A DNA stretch of 64,000 nucleotides from an uncultured Oscillospiraceae bacterium (GCA_934444765.1 CAKSDC010000002.1:115220-179219); one strand, 5' to 3'. Positions 43,708-53,510 are shown, counted from the first letter of the stretch. Notes: a model not told the origin generated them from the letters alone. A program made the numbers and translations.

Positions 43708-45498
43708 ATGAGTATTAAAGAAAGATGTGAAATTCCACAAGAATACAAGTGGGCTATAGAAGATATATTCGCTACTGACCAAGATTGGGAAAACGCTCTT
43801 GAAGAGGCTAAAACTTTTCCTAAAATAGTAGCAAGTTACAAGGGTAAACTTAGTACTTCCGCTAAGGACTTACTATCGTTTATACAGTTCGGCGAAAAGA
43901 TGTCTACCCTATTCGATAGCCTAATAAACTATGCACAACGCAAGTTAGACGAAGATACCCGAAAGTCACAGTATCAAGATATGGTAGCTCGTTTAATGAG
44001 CGTAATGGTAGAAGTAAATAGCAACGGTTCGTTTGAAACCCCTGAGATACTCAGCATGGAAGATGCTACTATAGAACAGTATCTAAAAGAAGTCCCAGAA
44101 CTACAACTATACAAGCTATACTTAGACAGAGTTAGAGAACAAAAAAGTCACATACTATCCGAAGAAGAAGAAAGACTGATATCTTTAACTGGTAAGATGT
44201 CCAACTCTGCCGATACTATCTTTTCTATGTTCAACGACGCTGACCTAACCTTTGATGACGCTATAGATAGCAATGGCAGTAAGCATACTCTAACTCACGG
44301 AACCTATACCAGTCTAATGCAGAGCAAAGACAGAGTATTAAGAAAGTCAGCATTCGATAGCCTATATAGTGCTTACGGAAAGTTTAAAAATACTACTTCT
44401 GCTATACTATCTTCACAAGTAGAACAGCTAACATTCCATTCTAAAGTTAGAAAGTACAACTCCAACTTAGAGGCTTCATTAAGCGGAAATCACGTACCAG
44501 TAGAAGTCTATCATAACCTAATAGAGTCCGTACACAAGAATATGCACTATATGTACAAGTACGCTAAACTAAGAAAAAAACTTCTCGGTGTAGATGAACT
44601 TCATATGTACGATATGTACGTACCTTTAGTAAACGACTATGAAGTAAGCATTCCATTCGATATGGCTAAACAAGAAGTAGAGGCTTCTCTATCTGTAATG
44701 GGAAAAGAGTATGTAGATATCTTTAAGAGTGCGTTCACTCAAAAGTGGATAGACATATACGAAAACGTCGGAAAGTGTAGCGGTGCTTATTCAGCAGGTG
44801 CAAAGGTTCACCCTTACGTACTACTAAACTACAACGATACTTTAGATAGCGAGTTTACTCTTGCTCACGAAATGGGACACGCTATACATTCATACTATTC
44901 TAACAGATACCAACCTGAAATATACTCTAACTATGTAATATTCGTAGCTGAGGTAGCCTCTACTTGTAATGAGTCTTTACTTATGCAGTATCTACTAAAG
45001 CATACAGACGATAAGAAACGCAGAGCATACCTAATAAACTACTTCTTAGAACAGTTTAGAACTACACTATATCGTCAAACCATGTTCGCAGAGTTTGAAC
45101 TTAAAATAAATACTATAGTAGAACAGGGACAGTCTTTAACTGCCGATATGCTATGCGAAATATATGGGGAACTTAACAAGTTATACTTTGGTGACGACGT
45201 AGTAATAGACGATAACATCAAATTAGAATGGAGCAGAATACCTCACTTCTACTATGACTTCTACGTATACCAATATGCTACAGGATTTTCTTCAGCTATA
45301 GCACTATCCCGTAAGATACTAAACGAAGGTGAACCAGCCGTTAAAGATTACATCAACTTCTTAAAGGGTGGTTGTAGCAAAGACCCAGTAGACCTATTAA
45401 AAGGTGCAGGTGTAGATATAGTATCAGGTGACGTAGTAGGCGACGCTTTAAAACTATTCGGCGAACTTATAGACGAATTAGACAGTCTACTATCTTAG
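43708..45498 (+). CDS. pepF: Oligoendopeptidase F
   Basis: PepF is a cytosolic zinc metallopeptidase (family M3B) that cuts medium-sized peptides. The 596-residue product has the active-site motif TLAHEMGHAIHSYY near residues 385-398 and the third zinc ligand Glu in EVASTCNE about 25 residues later. The N-terminal helical part and the RIPHFYYDFYVYQYATG region near 510 are typical. It is a single-gene unit ended by a strong terminator. Confidence 0.96.
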   Translation: MSIKERCEIPQEYKWAIEDIFATDQDWENALEEAKTFPKIVASYKGKLSTSAKDLLSFIQFGEKMSTLFDSLINYAQRKLDEDTRKSQYQDMVARLMSVMVEVNSNGSFETPEILSMEDATIEQYLKEVPELQLYKLYLDRVREQKSHILSEEEERLISLTGKMSNSADTIFSMFNDADLTFDDAIDSNGSKHTLTHGTYTSLMQSKDRVLRKSAFDSLYSAYGKFKNTTSAILSSQVEQLTFHSKVRKYNSNLEASLSGNHVPVEVYHNLIESVHKNMHYMYKYAKLRKKLLGVDELHMYDMYVPLVNDYEVSIPFDMAKQEVEASLSVMGKEYVDIFKSAFTQKWIDIYENVGKCSGAYSAGAKVHPYVLLNYNDTLDSEFTLAHEMGHAIHSYYSNRYQPEIYSNYVIFVAEVASTCNESLLMQYLLKHTDDKKRRAYLINYFLEQFRTTLYRQTMFAEFELKINTIVEQGQSLTADMLCEIYGELNKLYFGDDVVIDDNIKLEWSRIPHFYYDFYVYQYATGFSSAIALSRKILNEGEPAVKDYINFLKGGCSKDPVDLLKGAGVDIVSGDVVGDALKLFGELIDELDSLLS

Positions 45499-45533
45499 TC
45501 TTAGCACCCGTTAAAATTGATACTACAAAAAAT

Positions 45534-45563
45534 AGGAACGTCACACATTGACGTTCCTTTTTT
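45534..45563. terminator. Terminator between pepF and the FkbM gene
   Basis: AGGAACGTC pairs perfectly with GACGTTCCT, followed by TTTTTT on the + strand. A-rich sequence on the other side lets it serve the converging minus-strand gene as well. Confidence 0.9.
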
Positions 45564-45579
45564 AATCGATATCGATATA

Positions 45580-46653
45580 CTATATACAGTACAGATTAAC
45601 TTCCCATGCTGGAATGTACATCTGTTTTCTGATATACAGTTTAAGTTTTGGATTTATACTGTGTATCAATAGTGGAATATAGAATAAGTCTTGGTTTCTA
45701 TGATATAGTGCAGTAACTACTCTACTACCGTTTTCTATGATGTGCTTGCAACCTAATATAGCTTGTCTATCTGCACCTTCTACGTCTAACTTTAGTAGTG
45801 TAGGCATATCCTTTGAACTGTCAAACAGAGTATCCACGGCGATAGCTTGTACTTCCTGAACTTTAGTAGCATTACCACTATTCACAGTAGACATTCTACC
45901 CGAACCACTTGAAAACTCTAACGTAGTTTGGGTATCCCAAGAGGCGTAGTTATAGACTTCTAAACTTTTAACGTCTTTGGTATTTTTGCATAGCCTCTTG
46001 AAGTTTTTAGCGTTAGGTTCTAAACCGATAATCTTTTTATACTCACCTTTAGAGTACTTTAAAAATTCAAGAATAGTATCACCATTGTAAGCCCCTAAGT
46101 CGACGTACACTTCATCATTAGAAAGACGTATTAGATTAGTAAATACTTCATCTGTAGAAGTGTAGTCTAAAAGGTATCTAAAGTTACCGCTTATCTTGTA
46201 GTTTATAACGTCAGCGAAAGTCTTTTTAGAGGTTTCATCTGCTAACATACTATATACAGTGTCTATATCCTTTTGATGTTCAATACAGTATTCATAAGTA
46301 AATAGTGTACCGTCTGGAAATACTGGAACGTCTGGAACGTACAGAGTATGTTTCTTAGAGAGTTCCAATATACTATCATAAGTAGGTTGACGGCATACGG
46401 CAAATGCCAATACTACTACAAAGTCGTTGCATATAGCCTCTATTTCGGATAACTTTTGAACTTTAAATTCATGAAAAGACTGTCCTCTAACAAAGTCGTC
46501 ACTTGCGAACACTCCCGAAGCCTTAATACCATACTGTTCAAATACGGATAGTATCTTGTCTGCACCGTCGCCCATACCGTATAGATATATAGGTCTAACC
46601 TCATCTTTTAGAATATCCCAACAGTTAGTATGCTCTTTAATAAAAGATAACAT
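45580..46653 (-). CDS. FkbM-family methyltransferase
   Basis: A 357-residue protein with a C-terminal FkbM-type SAM methyltransferase domain. The motif VYVDLGAYNGDTILEFLKY lies near residues 180-200, and LLKLDVEGADRQAILG near 285-300 is the FkbM signature. The N-terminal 150 residues (PIYLYGMGDGADKIL) resemble a Rossmann-like unit often joined to these enzymes. FkbM enzymes usually O-methylate sugars, but no glycan genes are near. The ATG at 46653 follows GGGAGG. Confidence 0.85.
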   Translation of the reverse strand: MLSFIKEHTNCWDILKDEVRPIYLYGMGDGADKILSVFEQYGIKASGVFASDDFVRGQSFHEFKVQKLSEIEAICNDFVVVLAFAVCRQPTYDSILELSKKHTLYVPDVPVFPDGTLFTYEYCIEHQKDIDTVYSMLADETSKKTFADVINYKISGNFRYLLDYTSTDEVFTNLIRLSNDEVYVDLGAYNGDTILEFLKYSKGEYKKIIGLEPNAKNFKRLCKNTKDVKSLEVYNYASWDTQTTLEFSSGSGRMSTVNSGNATKVQEVQAIAVDTLFDSSKDMPTLLKLDVEGADRQAILGCKHIIENGSRVVTALYHRNQDLFYIPLLIHSINPKLKLYIRKQMYIPAWEVNLYCI

Positions 46654-46686
46654 ATTCACCAAACCTCCCAAATTAGACTATCTACT

Positions 46687-46716
46687 ATTATATCACAACT
46701 CAAAAGTGATTGTCAA
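46687..46716 (-). promoter_or_regulatory. Sigma-A promoter of the FkbM gene
   Basis: TTGACA (46711-46716) and TATAAT (46687-46692) with 18 bp spacing, divergent from the ilvA promoter. Confidence 0.8.
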
Positions 46717-46732
46717 CCGACTAAATATATTG

Positions 46733-46761
46733 TTGACTTTTTGAATATTAGGGGGTATAAT
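46733..46761 (+). promoter_or_regulatory. Sigma-A promoter of ilvA
   Basis: TTGACT (46733-46738) and TATAAT (46756-46761) with 17 bp spacing, 40 bp before the ilvA start. Confidence 0.85.
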
Positions 46762-46801
46762 ATAGGTGTATTCTAACGATTAGAAAGGACTTGATACTAC
46801 C

Positions 46802-47998
46802 ATGATTAATTTAGATGAAATCTATCGTGCTAAGTATGTATTAAACAGTGTTATTAGAGAAACAGACTTAATTAAAGCTCCTAAAATTAACGAAGATAGT
46901 GAAATATATCTAAAGCCTGAGAACTTGCAAGTAACTGGTTCGTTTAAGGTTAGAGGTGCTTGTTATAAAATTTCTCAACTATCCGATGAGGAAAAAGCAA
47001 GAGGTGTTATAGCCTGTTCAGCTGGTAACCACGCTCAAGGTGTAGCCCTTTCGGCTACTAAGAACGGAATTAAGTCTTTAATCTGCTTGCCTAACGGTGC
47101 GCCTATCTCTAAGGTAGAGGCTACCAAAGGTTACGGTGCGGAAGTATGTCTTGTAGACGGCGTATACGACGACGCTTACGCTAAGGCTTTAGAGTTAAAA
47201 GAAGAAAAAGGTTATACTTTTATTCACCCATTCGATGACGACAAGGTTATAGCAGGACAAGGCACTATAGGTCTTGAAATTTTAGACCAGTTAGCTGACG
47301 TTCAAAACGTAATAGTACCTATTGGTGGTGGTGGACTAATCTCTGGTGTAGCATACGCTATAAAGAACATTAATCCTAAAATTAAAGTATATGGCGTTCA
47401 AGCGACTGGTGCGCCAAGTATGTTCAACTCCATTCACGACCACAAGATTGAAACTTTAGACCATGTAAGCACTATAGCAGACGGTATCGCCGTTAAAGAA
47501 CCTGGTGAAAATACCTTTAAATACGTAAATGAATACGTGGACGATATAGTTACAGTATCGGACGATGAAATTTCTACTGCTATACTAACTCTAATAGAAC
47601 AGCAAAAGTTAATCTCCGAAGGTGCTGGTGCAGTATCAGTAGCGGCTGCAATGTTCAATAAAGTACCTATCAAGGGTCAAAAGACCGTATGTTTAGTATC
47701 AGGTGGTAACATAGACGTAACTATTCTTTCAAGAGTTATTAAAAGAGGTCTAATTCGTTCTGGTAGAAACTGTCTATTAACCATAGAACTACTCGATAAA
47801 CCAGGACAGCTAAAGAGAGTATCTCAACTAATTGCCGATTTAGGCGCTAACGTAACCTCTATACATCATGAAAGAGCCTCTGAAGGTTCAGATATTAACG
47901 GTTGTTTCTTAAGAGTTATCATAGAAACTCGTAACTTTGACCATATCGAACAGATTCGTACTGCGTTGATAAACGACGGTTTTAAGTTAGTAGACTAA
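46802..47998 (+). CDS. ilvA: Threonine ammonia-lyase (threonine dehydratase)
   Basis: IlvA deaminates threonine to 2-ketobutyrate, the first step towards isoleucine. The 398-residue form has a PLP domain with the lysine in VTGSFKVRGA near residue 50 and the glycine loop PIGGGGLISG near 178. One C-terminal ACT domain follows (LTIELLDKPGQLKRVSQLI, from about residue 322). This shorter type with a single ACT domain is common in clostridia. An AGAAAGGA site precedes the ATG. The ridA gene follows after 87 bp. Confidence 0.94.
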   Translation: MINLDEIYRAKYVLNSVIRETDLIKAPKINEDSEIYLKPENLQVTGSFKVRGACYKISQLSDEEKARGVIACSAGNHAQGVALSATKNGIKSLICLPNGAPISKVEATKGYGAEVCLVDGVYDDAYAKALELKEEKGYTFIHPFDDDKVIAGQGTIGLEILDQLADVQNVIVPIGGGGLISGVAYAIKNINPKIKVYGVQATGAPSMFNSIHDHKIETLDHVSTIADGIAVKEPGENTFKYVNEYVDDIVTVSDDEISTAILTLIEQQKLISEGAGAVSVAAAMFNKVPIKGQKTVCLVSGGNIDVTILSRVIKRGLIRSGRNCLLTIELLDKPGQLKRVSQLIADLGANVTSIHHERASEGSDINGCFLRVIIETRNFDHIEQIRTALINDGFKLVD

Positions 47999-48021
47999 CT
48001 ATATATCAAGTTAAGTATCTC

Positions 48022-48043
48022 CTCGCCTATCAGCTTAGGCGAG
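48022..48043 (+). terminator. Stem-loop between ilvA and ridA
   Basis: CTCGCCTA pairs with TAGGCGAG around a six-base loop. No T run follows, so it may be an mRNA-stabilising or partial-termination structure. Confidence 0.5.
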
Positions 48044-48085
48044 AAGTATATTATATATCTTTAAAATTTGAAAGGAAGTATTAAC

Positions 48086-48460
48086 ATGGAAAAAGTATAT
48101 ACAAGCAATGCCCCTGAAGCTATAGGACCATACTCTCAGGCTATTAAAACTGGTAACTTAGTATTCACTTCTGGACAGATAGCTATCAACCCAGCTACTG
48201 GCAATGTAGAAAGCACTACTATAGAAGGTCAAACTGAACAGATTATGAAAAACTTAGGTGAAGTATTAAAAGCCTCGGGAGCTTCTTTCGATACTGCCGT
48301 TAAGACCGTTTGTTTTTTAGCTAATATGGACGACTTTGCTAAGTTCAACGAAGTATATGGTAAGTACTTTACTTCTAAGCCTGCAAGAAGTTGTGTAGCA
48401 GTTAAAACTCTACCTAAAAACGTTCTTGCTGAAGTAGAAGTTATAGCAGAAGTACTTTAA
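48086..48460 (+). CDS. ridA: Reactive intermediate/imine deaminase RidA
   Basis: RidA hydrolyses the unstable enamine/imine products made by PLP enzymes such as IlvA. The 124-residue length from the ATG at 48086 (AAAGGAAG site) is typical. Family pattern: PEAIGPYSQAIKTGNLVFTSGQIAINP near residues 9-35, and the active-site Arg in ARSCVAVKTLPKN near 104. Its place right after ilvA fits its known role. Confidence 0.95.
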   Translation: MEKVYTSNAPEAIGPYSQAIKTGNLVFTSGQIAINPATGNVESTTIEGQTEQIMKNLGEVLKASGASFDTAVKTVCFLANMDDFAKFNEVYGKYFTSKPARSCVAVKTLPKNVLAEVEVIAEVL

Positions 48461-48492
48461 TACGTTAGTAGCACTATAACCACTACGTATAT

Positions 48493-50076
48493 ATGAATAG
48501 TAAAACTCTAAACGGTTCAAAAAAGACACGCAAGAGTAGTCATAAGTTAAAAAACGTATTAGCGATAATATTTAGTACTAAAGCATTAGTTTTTCTAATG
48601 CTTTTAGTACAGATAGTCTTCTATGTGTTGTTGGTAGAAAAGTATTATCATCAAATACTGTTAGCCTCTATTATACTAACCTTTATAGTAATAGTATATA
48701 TAGTAAATAAAGACTACAACCCAGCGTTTAAAATATCTTGGATAGTACCTATAGTAGCAATGCCCGTATTTGGAACGTTAGTATTCTTAGCGAGTAGGTT
48801 TCAAATTACCCGAAAAGTATTCAATCAAAAAATTATAGATAAGTTTGAAGAGACTAAACCCTATCTACAACAGGATAGACTGACCACTCTTGAACTTGAA
48901 AAAGACAACGTATACGTCAAGAATATCTCTAAATATGTACACCACTATGCAGGATATCCTATACATAAAGGCACTAAGACTAAGTACTTCCCTATCGGTG
49001 AAGACTTCTTTGAAGACCTAAAACAAGAACTTTCTAAAGCTGAACACTTTATATTTATGGAGTTCTTTATTATAGGTGAAGGCAAAATGTGGGGTGAAGT
49101 ATTAGAAATACTCTCAAAAAAAGCCTCCGACGGTGTAGACGTTCGACTAATATACGACGGTATGGGCAGTCAACTAATACTACCTCATAACTACAATAAA
49201 AAACTTGATAAGATGGGCATTAAGTGTAGCGTGTTCAGTCCGTTTGTACCGTTATGGTCTTCCGTACAGACTAAACGTGACCACCGAAAGATAGTAGTAA
49301 TAGACGGTCACACTGCATATACGGGCGGTGTGAACCTATCCGATGAGTATATAAACCATGTAGAACGATTTGGTCATTGGAAAGATACCGCTATTAAAGT
49401 TCATGGAGAAGCAGTGGTAAACTTTACTATGATGTTCTTTAATATGTGGAACTACACCAATAGCACTTCAGAAAATAACTACAAAAAATACTTTCCACAC
49501 GTCTACCACCCACAGGCTTTCACAGACGACGGATACGTAATGCCTTATGGTGACATTCCTATAGACAATGAAAACGTCGGTAAGAATGTATACCTTGATA
49601 TCATAAACAAGGCTAAAAAGTACGTATACATAATGACACCGTATCTTATACTGGATAACGAAATGGTTACGGCTCTATCCATAGCCTCTAAAAGTGGTAT
49701 AGACGTTAGAATTATAGTCCCTGGTATACCTGATAAGTGGTACGCTTACGGAATAGCTCAATCGTTCTTTAAAGACCTAACTAAGGTGGGAGTAAAAGTA
49801 TACACATACTCTAAAGGCTTTGTACACGCTAAAAGTTTCGTATCCGACGACCATACAGCAGTAGTAGGTAGCATCAACTTAGACTTTAGAAGTCTATATC
49901 TACACTTTGAAGATGCCGTATTTATGTACAAATCCAGTGCAGTAGGCGACGTAAAACAGGACTTTTTGGATACTCTAAAAAGTTGCAATCTAATAGATGA
50001 AGACTACATCAAAAATATTCCACTATGGAAAAAGACTATTAACGCTCTATTAAGAATGTTAAGCCCTATGTTATAG
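48493..50076 (+). CDS. cls: Cardiolipin synthase, phospholipase D type
   Basis: Cls joins two phosphatidylglycerol molecules to make cardiolipin. The 527-residue product has two N-terminal membrane spans (about residues 28-75) and a third short hydrophobic part near 80. The two HKD motifs follow: DHRKIVVIDG near residue 258 and VHAKSFVSDD near 443. No ribosome site is clear before the ATG, which starts 32 bp after ridA. Confidence 0.93.
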   Translation: MNSKTLNGSKKTRKSSHKLKNVLAIIFSTKALVFLMLLVQIVFYVLLVEKYYHQILLASIILTFIVIVYIVNKDYNPAFKISWIVPIVAMPVFGTLVFLASRFQITRKVFNQKIIDKFEETKPYLQQDRLTTLELEKDNVYVKNISKYVHHYAGYPIHKGTKTKYFPIGEDFFEDLKQELSKAEHFIFMEFFIIGEGKMWGEVLEILSKKASDGVDVRLIYDGMGSQLILPHNYNKKLDKMGIKCSVFSPFVPLWSSVQTKRDHRKIVVIDGHTAYTGGVNLSDEYINHVERFGHWKDTAIKVHGEAVVNFTMMFFNMWNYTNSTSENNYKKYFPHVYHPQAFTDDGYVMPYGDIPIDNENVGKNVYLDIINKAKKYVYIMTPYLILDNEMVTALSIASKSGIDVRIIVPGIPDKWYAYGIAQSFFKDLTKVGVKVYTYSKGFVHAKSFVSDDHTAVVGSINLDFRSLYLHFEDAVFMYKSSAVGDVKQDFLDTLKSCNLIDEDYIKNIPLWKKTINALLRMLSPML

Positions 50077-50078
50077 AT

Positions 50079-50110
50079 AAAACCCTCACTTTTAAAGTGA
50101 GGGTTTTTAA
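50079..50110. terminator. Bidirectional terminator between cls and prs
   Basis: AACCCTCACTTT pairs with AAAGTGAGGGTT, leaving almost no loop, with A and T runs on the two sides. It serves both converging genes. Confidence 0.9.
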
Positions 50111-50126
50111 TATATAGTATATATAA

Positions 50127-51284
50127 CTAACTGTTGTGATTTCTCTTAGCGAGCATCTTTTTAATCTTTTCGTGAGGGTCTATAACGTTGCTAATAGACA
50201 TATCGTGATTTAAAGCTAATATAAAGTGTGCCATATACTTAGATACGTCTACTTCATAGAACCATTCACGGGAGAGTAGTTCAGGACTTCTGTAAGTAAG
50301 GTTAGTACCGAATACGCCATCGATATAGCCGTCTTTAAACGCTTGGTCGAACTTTTCAAGACCGTTTACGAACATACCATAGGTAGCATAGGCGTAGATT
50401 TTTTTAGCGTTCTTCTTCTTTAAGTTGTAAGCAATGTCTAACATAGATTCGCCTGAAGATATGATATCGTCAGCTATGAATAGAGTCTTACCTTCTACCG
50501 AATCGCCAAGGTATTCATGAGCTACTATAGGGTTTCTACCGTTTACGATTCTTGAATAGTCACGACGCTTGTAGAACATACCTAAGTTTACTCCAAGTGC
50601 AGAAGCATAGTACATATTTCTATTTAAAGCACCTTCGTCAGGACTAATAACCATAAAGTGGTCTTTGTCTATTTCAATATCAGGTAGATACTTAAACATA
50701 GCCTTTAATACTTGATAAGTAGGCATAATATTATCAAAGCCCATAAGAGGTACTGCGTTGTTTACTCGTGGGTCGTGAGCATCGCAACATACTATGTTAG
50801 AAACGCCCATAGCTTGAAGTTCTTGTAAAGCACAAGCACAGTCTAAAGATTCACGGTAACTTCTTCTATGTTGTCTACCGCCATATAGTATAGGCATAAT
50901 AACGTTAATACGGTGAGCCTTACCAGATGCAGCTTGAATAATTCTCTTTAGGTCTTGATAGTGGTCATCAGGGGACATAGAATTTTCCTTATCGTACATG
51001 GTATACTTGCAGTTATAGTTGCCAACGTCTACTATTATAAATAGGTCTTTACCTCTAACGGTAGACTTAATTAAACCCTTACCGTCACCAGAGGAGAACC
51101 TTGGACACTCGCAATCTATAAGATAGCTTTCTTTAGCATAAGGAGAATTTTTAAACCAATCCACTAAGAATGAATTAATCTTTTCGCCTAATTCTGTAGC
51201 ACCTTGCATTGCTATAATACCAAGAGGTGCAACACAGGAGTCCTTATCTAAAATAATGGCGTCTCTACTTGAAGTTTCTTCCAT
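50127..51284 (-). CDS. prs: Ribose-phosphate pyrophosphokinase, divergent long form
   Basis: Prs makes PRPP from ribose 5-phosphate and ATP. At 385 residues this protein is about 70 longer than the usual 310-320. It keeps paired phosphoribosyltransferase folds and family sequence such as INVIMPILYGGRQHRRSYRES near residue 130 and CCDAHDPRVNNAVP near 167. The PRPP loop reads FIADDIISSGESML near 265 and is less typical than VDDMIDTGGT. The ATG at 51284 was chosen for its AAAGGA site. It follows ppa with an 18-bp gap. Confidence 0.85.
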   Translation of the reverse strand: MEETSSRDAIILDKDSCVAPLGIIAMQGATELGEKINSFLVDWFKNSPYAKESYLIDCECPRFSSGDGKGLIKSTVRGKDLFIIVDVGNYNCKYTMYDKENSMSPDDHYQDLKRIIQAASGKAHRINVIMPILYGGRQHRRSYRESLDCACALQELQAMGVSNIVCCDAHDPRVNNAVPLMGFDNIMPTYQVLKAMFKYLPDIEIDKDHFMVISPDEGALNRNMYYASALGVNLGMFYKRRDYSRIVNGRNPIVAHEYLGDSVEGKTLFIADDIISSGESMLDIAYNLKKKNAKKIYAYATYGMFVNGLEKFDQAFKDGYIDGVFGTNLTYRSPELLSREWFYEVDVSKYMAHFILALNHDMSISNVIDPHEKIKKMLAKRNHNS

Positions 51285-51301
51285 CGTATACATTCCTTTC
51301 A

Positions 51302-51832
51302 TTACTTACAGAAGTTGTTAATGTAGCTATCAATATCTTTAGTAACGATACTAATAGCACTTTCGCAATTTTCAATCTCATCGACAGCAGTAGTCTTGTT
51401 TTCTAACTCTTTGTACACTTTAAAAAAGTGAACCATCTCTTCAAAGATGTGTTTAGGAAGTTCGGAAATATCCTTGTAAGTGTTATAGTTAGGGTCTTCA
51501 AAAGGTATAGCGATAATCTTATCGTCGTTTCTACCGTTATCTATCATACGAATAACACCTATTGGATAGCATCTAACCAAAGTTAAAGGTGCAATAGTTT
51601 CGGAGCATAGTACAAGAACGTCCAAAGGGTCTCCGTCGTCGGCATAGGTACGTGGAATAAATCCATAGTTTGCTGGATAGTGTGTAGAAGTATATAGTAT
51701 TCTATCCATTAATAAACAACCAGTAGCCTTGTCTAACTCATACTTAATCTTGCTACCTTTAGAAATCTCTATTACTGCCATAAAGTCGGTAGGAGTAATT
51801 CTTTTAGGACTAATATCATGCCAAATGTTCAT
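51302..51832 (-). CDS. ppa: Inorganic pyrophosphatase, family I
   Basis: Ppa hydrolyses pyrophosphate and so pulls biosynthetic reactions forward. From the ATG at 51832 it has 176 residues. The active-site block is complete: KYELDKATG, HYPANYGFIPRTYADDGDPLDVLVL near residues 50-75 with three metal-binding Asp, and EDPNYNTYKDISELP. The start has an AAGGAG site. It is transcribed ahead of prs, which uses ATP to make PRPP. Confidence 0.95.
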   Translation of the reverse strand: MNIWHDISPKRITPTDFMAVIEISKGSKIKYELDKATGCLLMDRILYTSTHYPANYGFIPRTYADDGDPLDVLVLCSETIAPLTLVRCYPIGVIRMIDNGRNDDKIIAIPFEDPNYNTYKDISELPKHIFEEMVHFFKVYKELENKTTAVDEIENCESAISIVTKDIDSYINNFCK

Positions 51833-51986
51833 ACGAAGCAACTCTCCTTTTTAAATTTTCACGAGTATATTATACTACGTTCGTCGATGATTTAATGTTT
51901 GAATTACGATATAGTATTAATTACCACATATTAGTAAAGAATGCTATTATAAATATTCCTTACTTAGTAGCAATAATAACAATAAT

Positions 51987-52015
51987 ATTATAGCTTAATA
52001 TTATTAGGTTGTCAA
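51987..52015 (-). promoter_or_regulatory. Sigma-A promoter of ppa-prs
   Basis: Perfect TTGACA (52010-52015) and TATAAT (51987-51992) with 17 bp spacing. The leader before ppa is about 150 bases with no clear structure that I could recognise. Confidence 0.88.
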
Positions 52016-52079
52016 CCCAACACTTATATTAGTTAAGAAAATATTACCTAAACATTAACTATAAGTTAAGTTGAACTAA

Positions 52080-53510
52080 CTATTTTTTACCGTTTTTAGA
52101 CTTAAACTTTTCTGAGATATCTTTAATAGTATTTTTAACGTCTTCTTGTGAGATAGTCTTAGGTAGTTTGTCCATAATAGGATTTTCTTTGTGTATTACG
52201 CTTTCGTCGATATTTTCGTCATCAAACTCCCGTTTTTGAGGAAAGTCGCAATGTTCACCTTTAATATGCATCTTACCGTAGTATCTTTTATCTTGAGGCA
52301 TATTCTTTTCTTTTAGGCGTTGCTCTATAAAAGAATTAGCCAACGTATATAGTATAGTGAATACTGGAACGCCTATTAACATTCCCACAAAGTTGAACAG
52401 TCCACCAAATACTACTATAGCAAACATAATCCAGAACGTAGAAATACCCATCTTATCGCCTAATATTTTAGGACCTATGATGTTACCGTCTATCTGTTGT
52501 AGAATTATTATAAATATCACGAACGCTAAAGTCTTATCAGGTTTAGATAGTAGTACTAAGACTGCCGAAGGTATAGCACCTATAAATGGTCCAAAAAAAG
52601 GTATCATATTAGTTACACCTACCACTAAACTGATTAGTACTACGTATGGCATATTCATTATATTCAAAGTTATTAAAGTGATAAACCCTATTATTAAAGA
52701 GTCCACAGCCTTGCCGACTATAAAGTTATAGAATATATCGTTGGACTGTGAACCTATTACCAACACCTTTTCGCAAAAATGGTTCGGGAATATAGCGTAC
52801 ATACACTTTCTAATTTGAGCTATAAACTCTTCTTTACTATATAGTAGATAGATTGAAATGATTAATCCTATACTAAAGTCTTTTAAACCGCCTAATATTC
52901 CAAATAGACCGTCCCTTGCTATAGCCACTATGCTTTCAAACTTAGGTTGCAAGTTAGAAAATAGGTTTAAGACTTCTTTTTGAATGTTAGAAAATCCTTG
53001 GTCGAACCACGTCTTTATATTAGAGTTAATATCTGCGTGAGCGTCCAAAAAGTTACTAACCTGTAAGTATAGGTTACTCATATAGTATGACAGGTTATCA
53101 AAAAAGCCACTAATACTATTAATAATTTCTGGAACTATCATAGCCACAATGGCTATTATTAATATAATAGTTATAAGTTCCGAAACTCCTACAGCTATGG
53201 CTCTAACACACTTTTTCTTTTTTTGAACTTGATAACGTTGGTCGTTAGAAATAGTAGAAAAGTCTACGTTTAGGTCTTCTTTCACGGTCTTTTTGATTAT
53301 AAGTCTTTCTATTAAACTCATAAGTGGGTTTATTAAGTACGCTATCACTACGCCCCATATTATAGGCGATAGCACGTGCAAAAACTTACCCAAACCAACA
53401 CATACGTCCGATAGTTGAGTAATTAAAACTGCTATTAATACACATACCGTAAATACTACTACTACGTACCACGATATAGTATTATACTTTTCGTTAAAGT
53501 TTATTTTCAA
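52080..53510 (-). CDS. AI-2E family permease
   Basis: A 476-residue membrane protein of the AI-2 exporter (TqsA/YdbI/YtvI) family with about eight spans. Typical parts are PIIWGVVIAYLINPL near residue 50 and the conserved IDGNIIGPKILGDKMGIS near 340. The C-terminal 90 residues are hydrophilic and charged. Transport substrates in this family vary (AI-2, Na+/Li+-H+ antiport), so none should be assigned. No luxS is in the window. Confidence 0.88.
   Translation of the reverse strand: MKINFNEKYNTISWYVVVVFTVCVLIAVLITQLSDVCVGLGKFLHVLSPIIWGVVIAYLINPLMSLIERLIIKKTVKEDLNVDFSTISNDQRYQVQKKKKCVRAIAVGVSELITIILIIAIVAMIVPEIINSISGFFDNLSYYMSNLYLQVSNFLDAHADINSNIKTWFDQGFSNIQKEVLNLFSNLQPKFESIVAIARDGLFGILGGLKDFSIGLIISIYLLYSKEEFIAQIRKCMYAIFPNHFCEKVLVIGSQSNDIFYNFIVGKAVDSLIIGFITLITLNIMNMPYVVLISLVVGVTNMIPFFGPFIGAIPSAVLVLLSKPDKTLAFVIFIIILQQIDGNIIGPKILGDKMGISTFWIMFAIVVFGGLFNFVGMLIGVPVFTILYTLANSFIEQRLKEKNMPQDKRYYGKMHIKGEHCDFPQKREFDDENIDESVIHKENPIMDKLPKTISQEDVKNTIKDISEKFKSKNGKK

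Noticed and set aside
52357..52731. A 124-codon frame on the + strand inside the AI-2E permease gene
   Set aside because: It mirrors a well-supported membrane protein gene on the other strand, lacks a ribosome site and has no family resemblance. It is an antisense shadow.
52080..53510. Quorum-sensing autoinducer-2 exporter
   Set aside because: The family name comes from one member, and transport substrates differ widely. No AI-2 genes are in the window.
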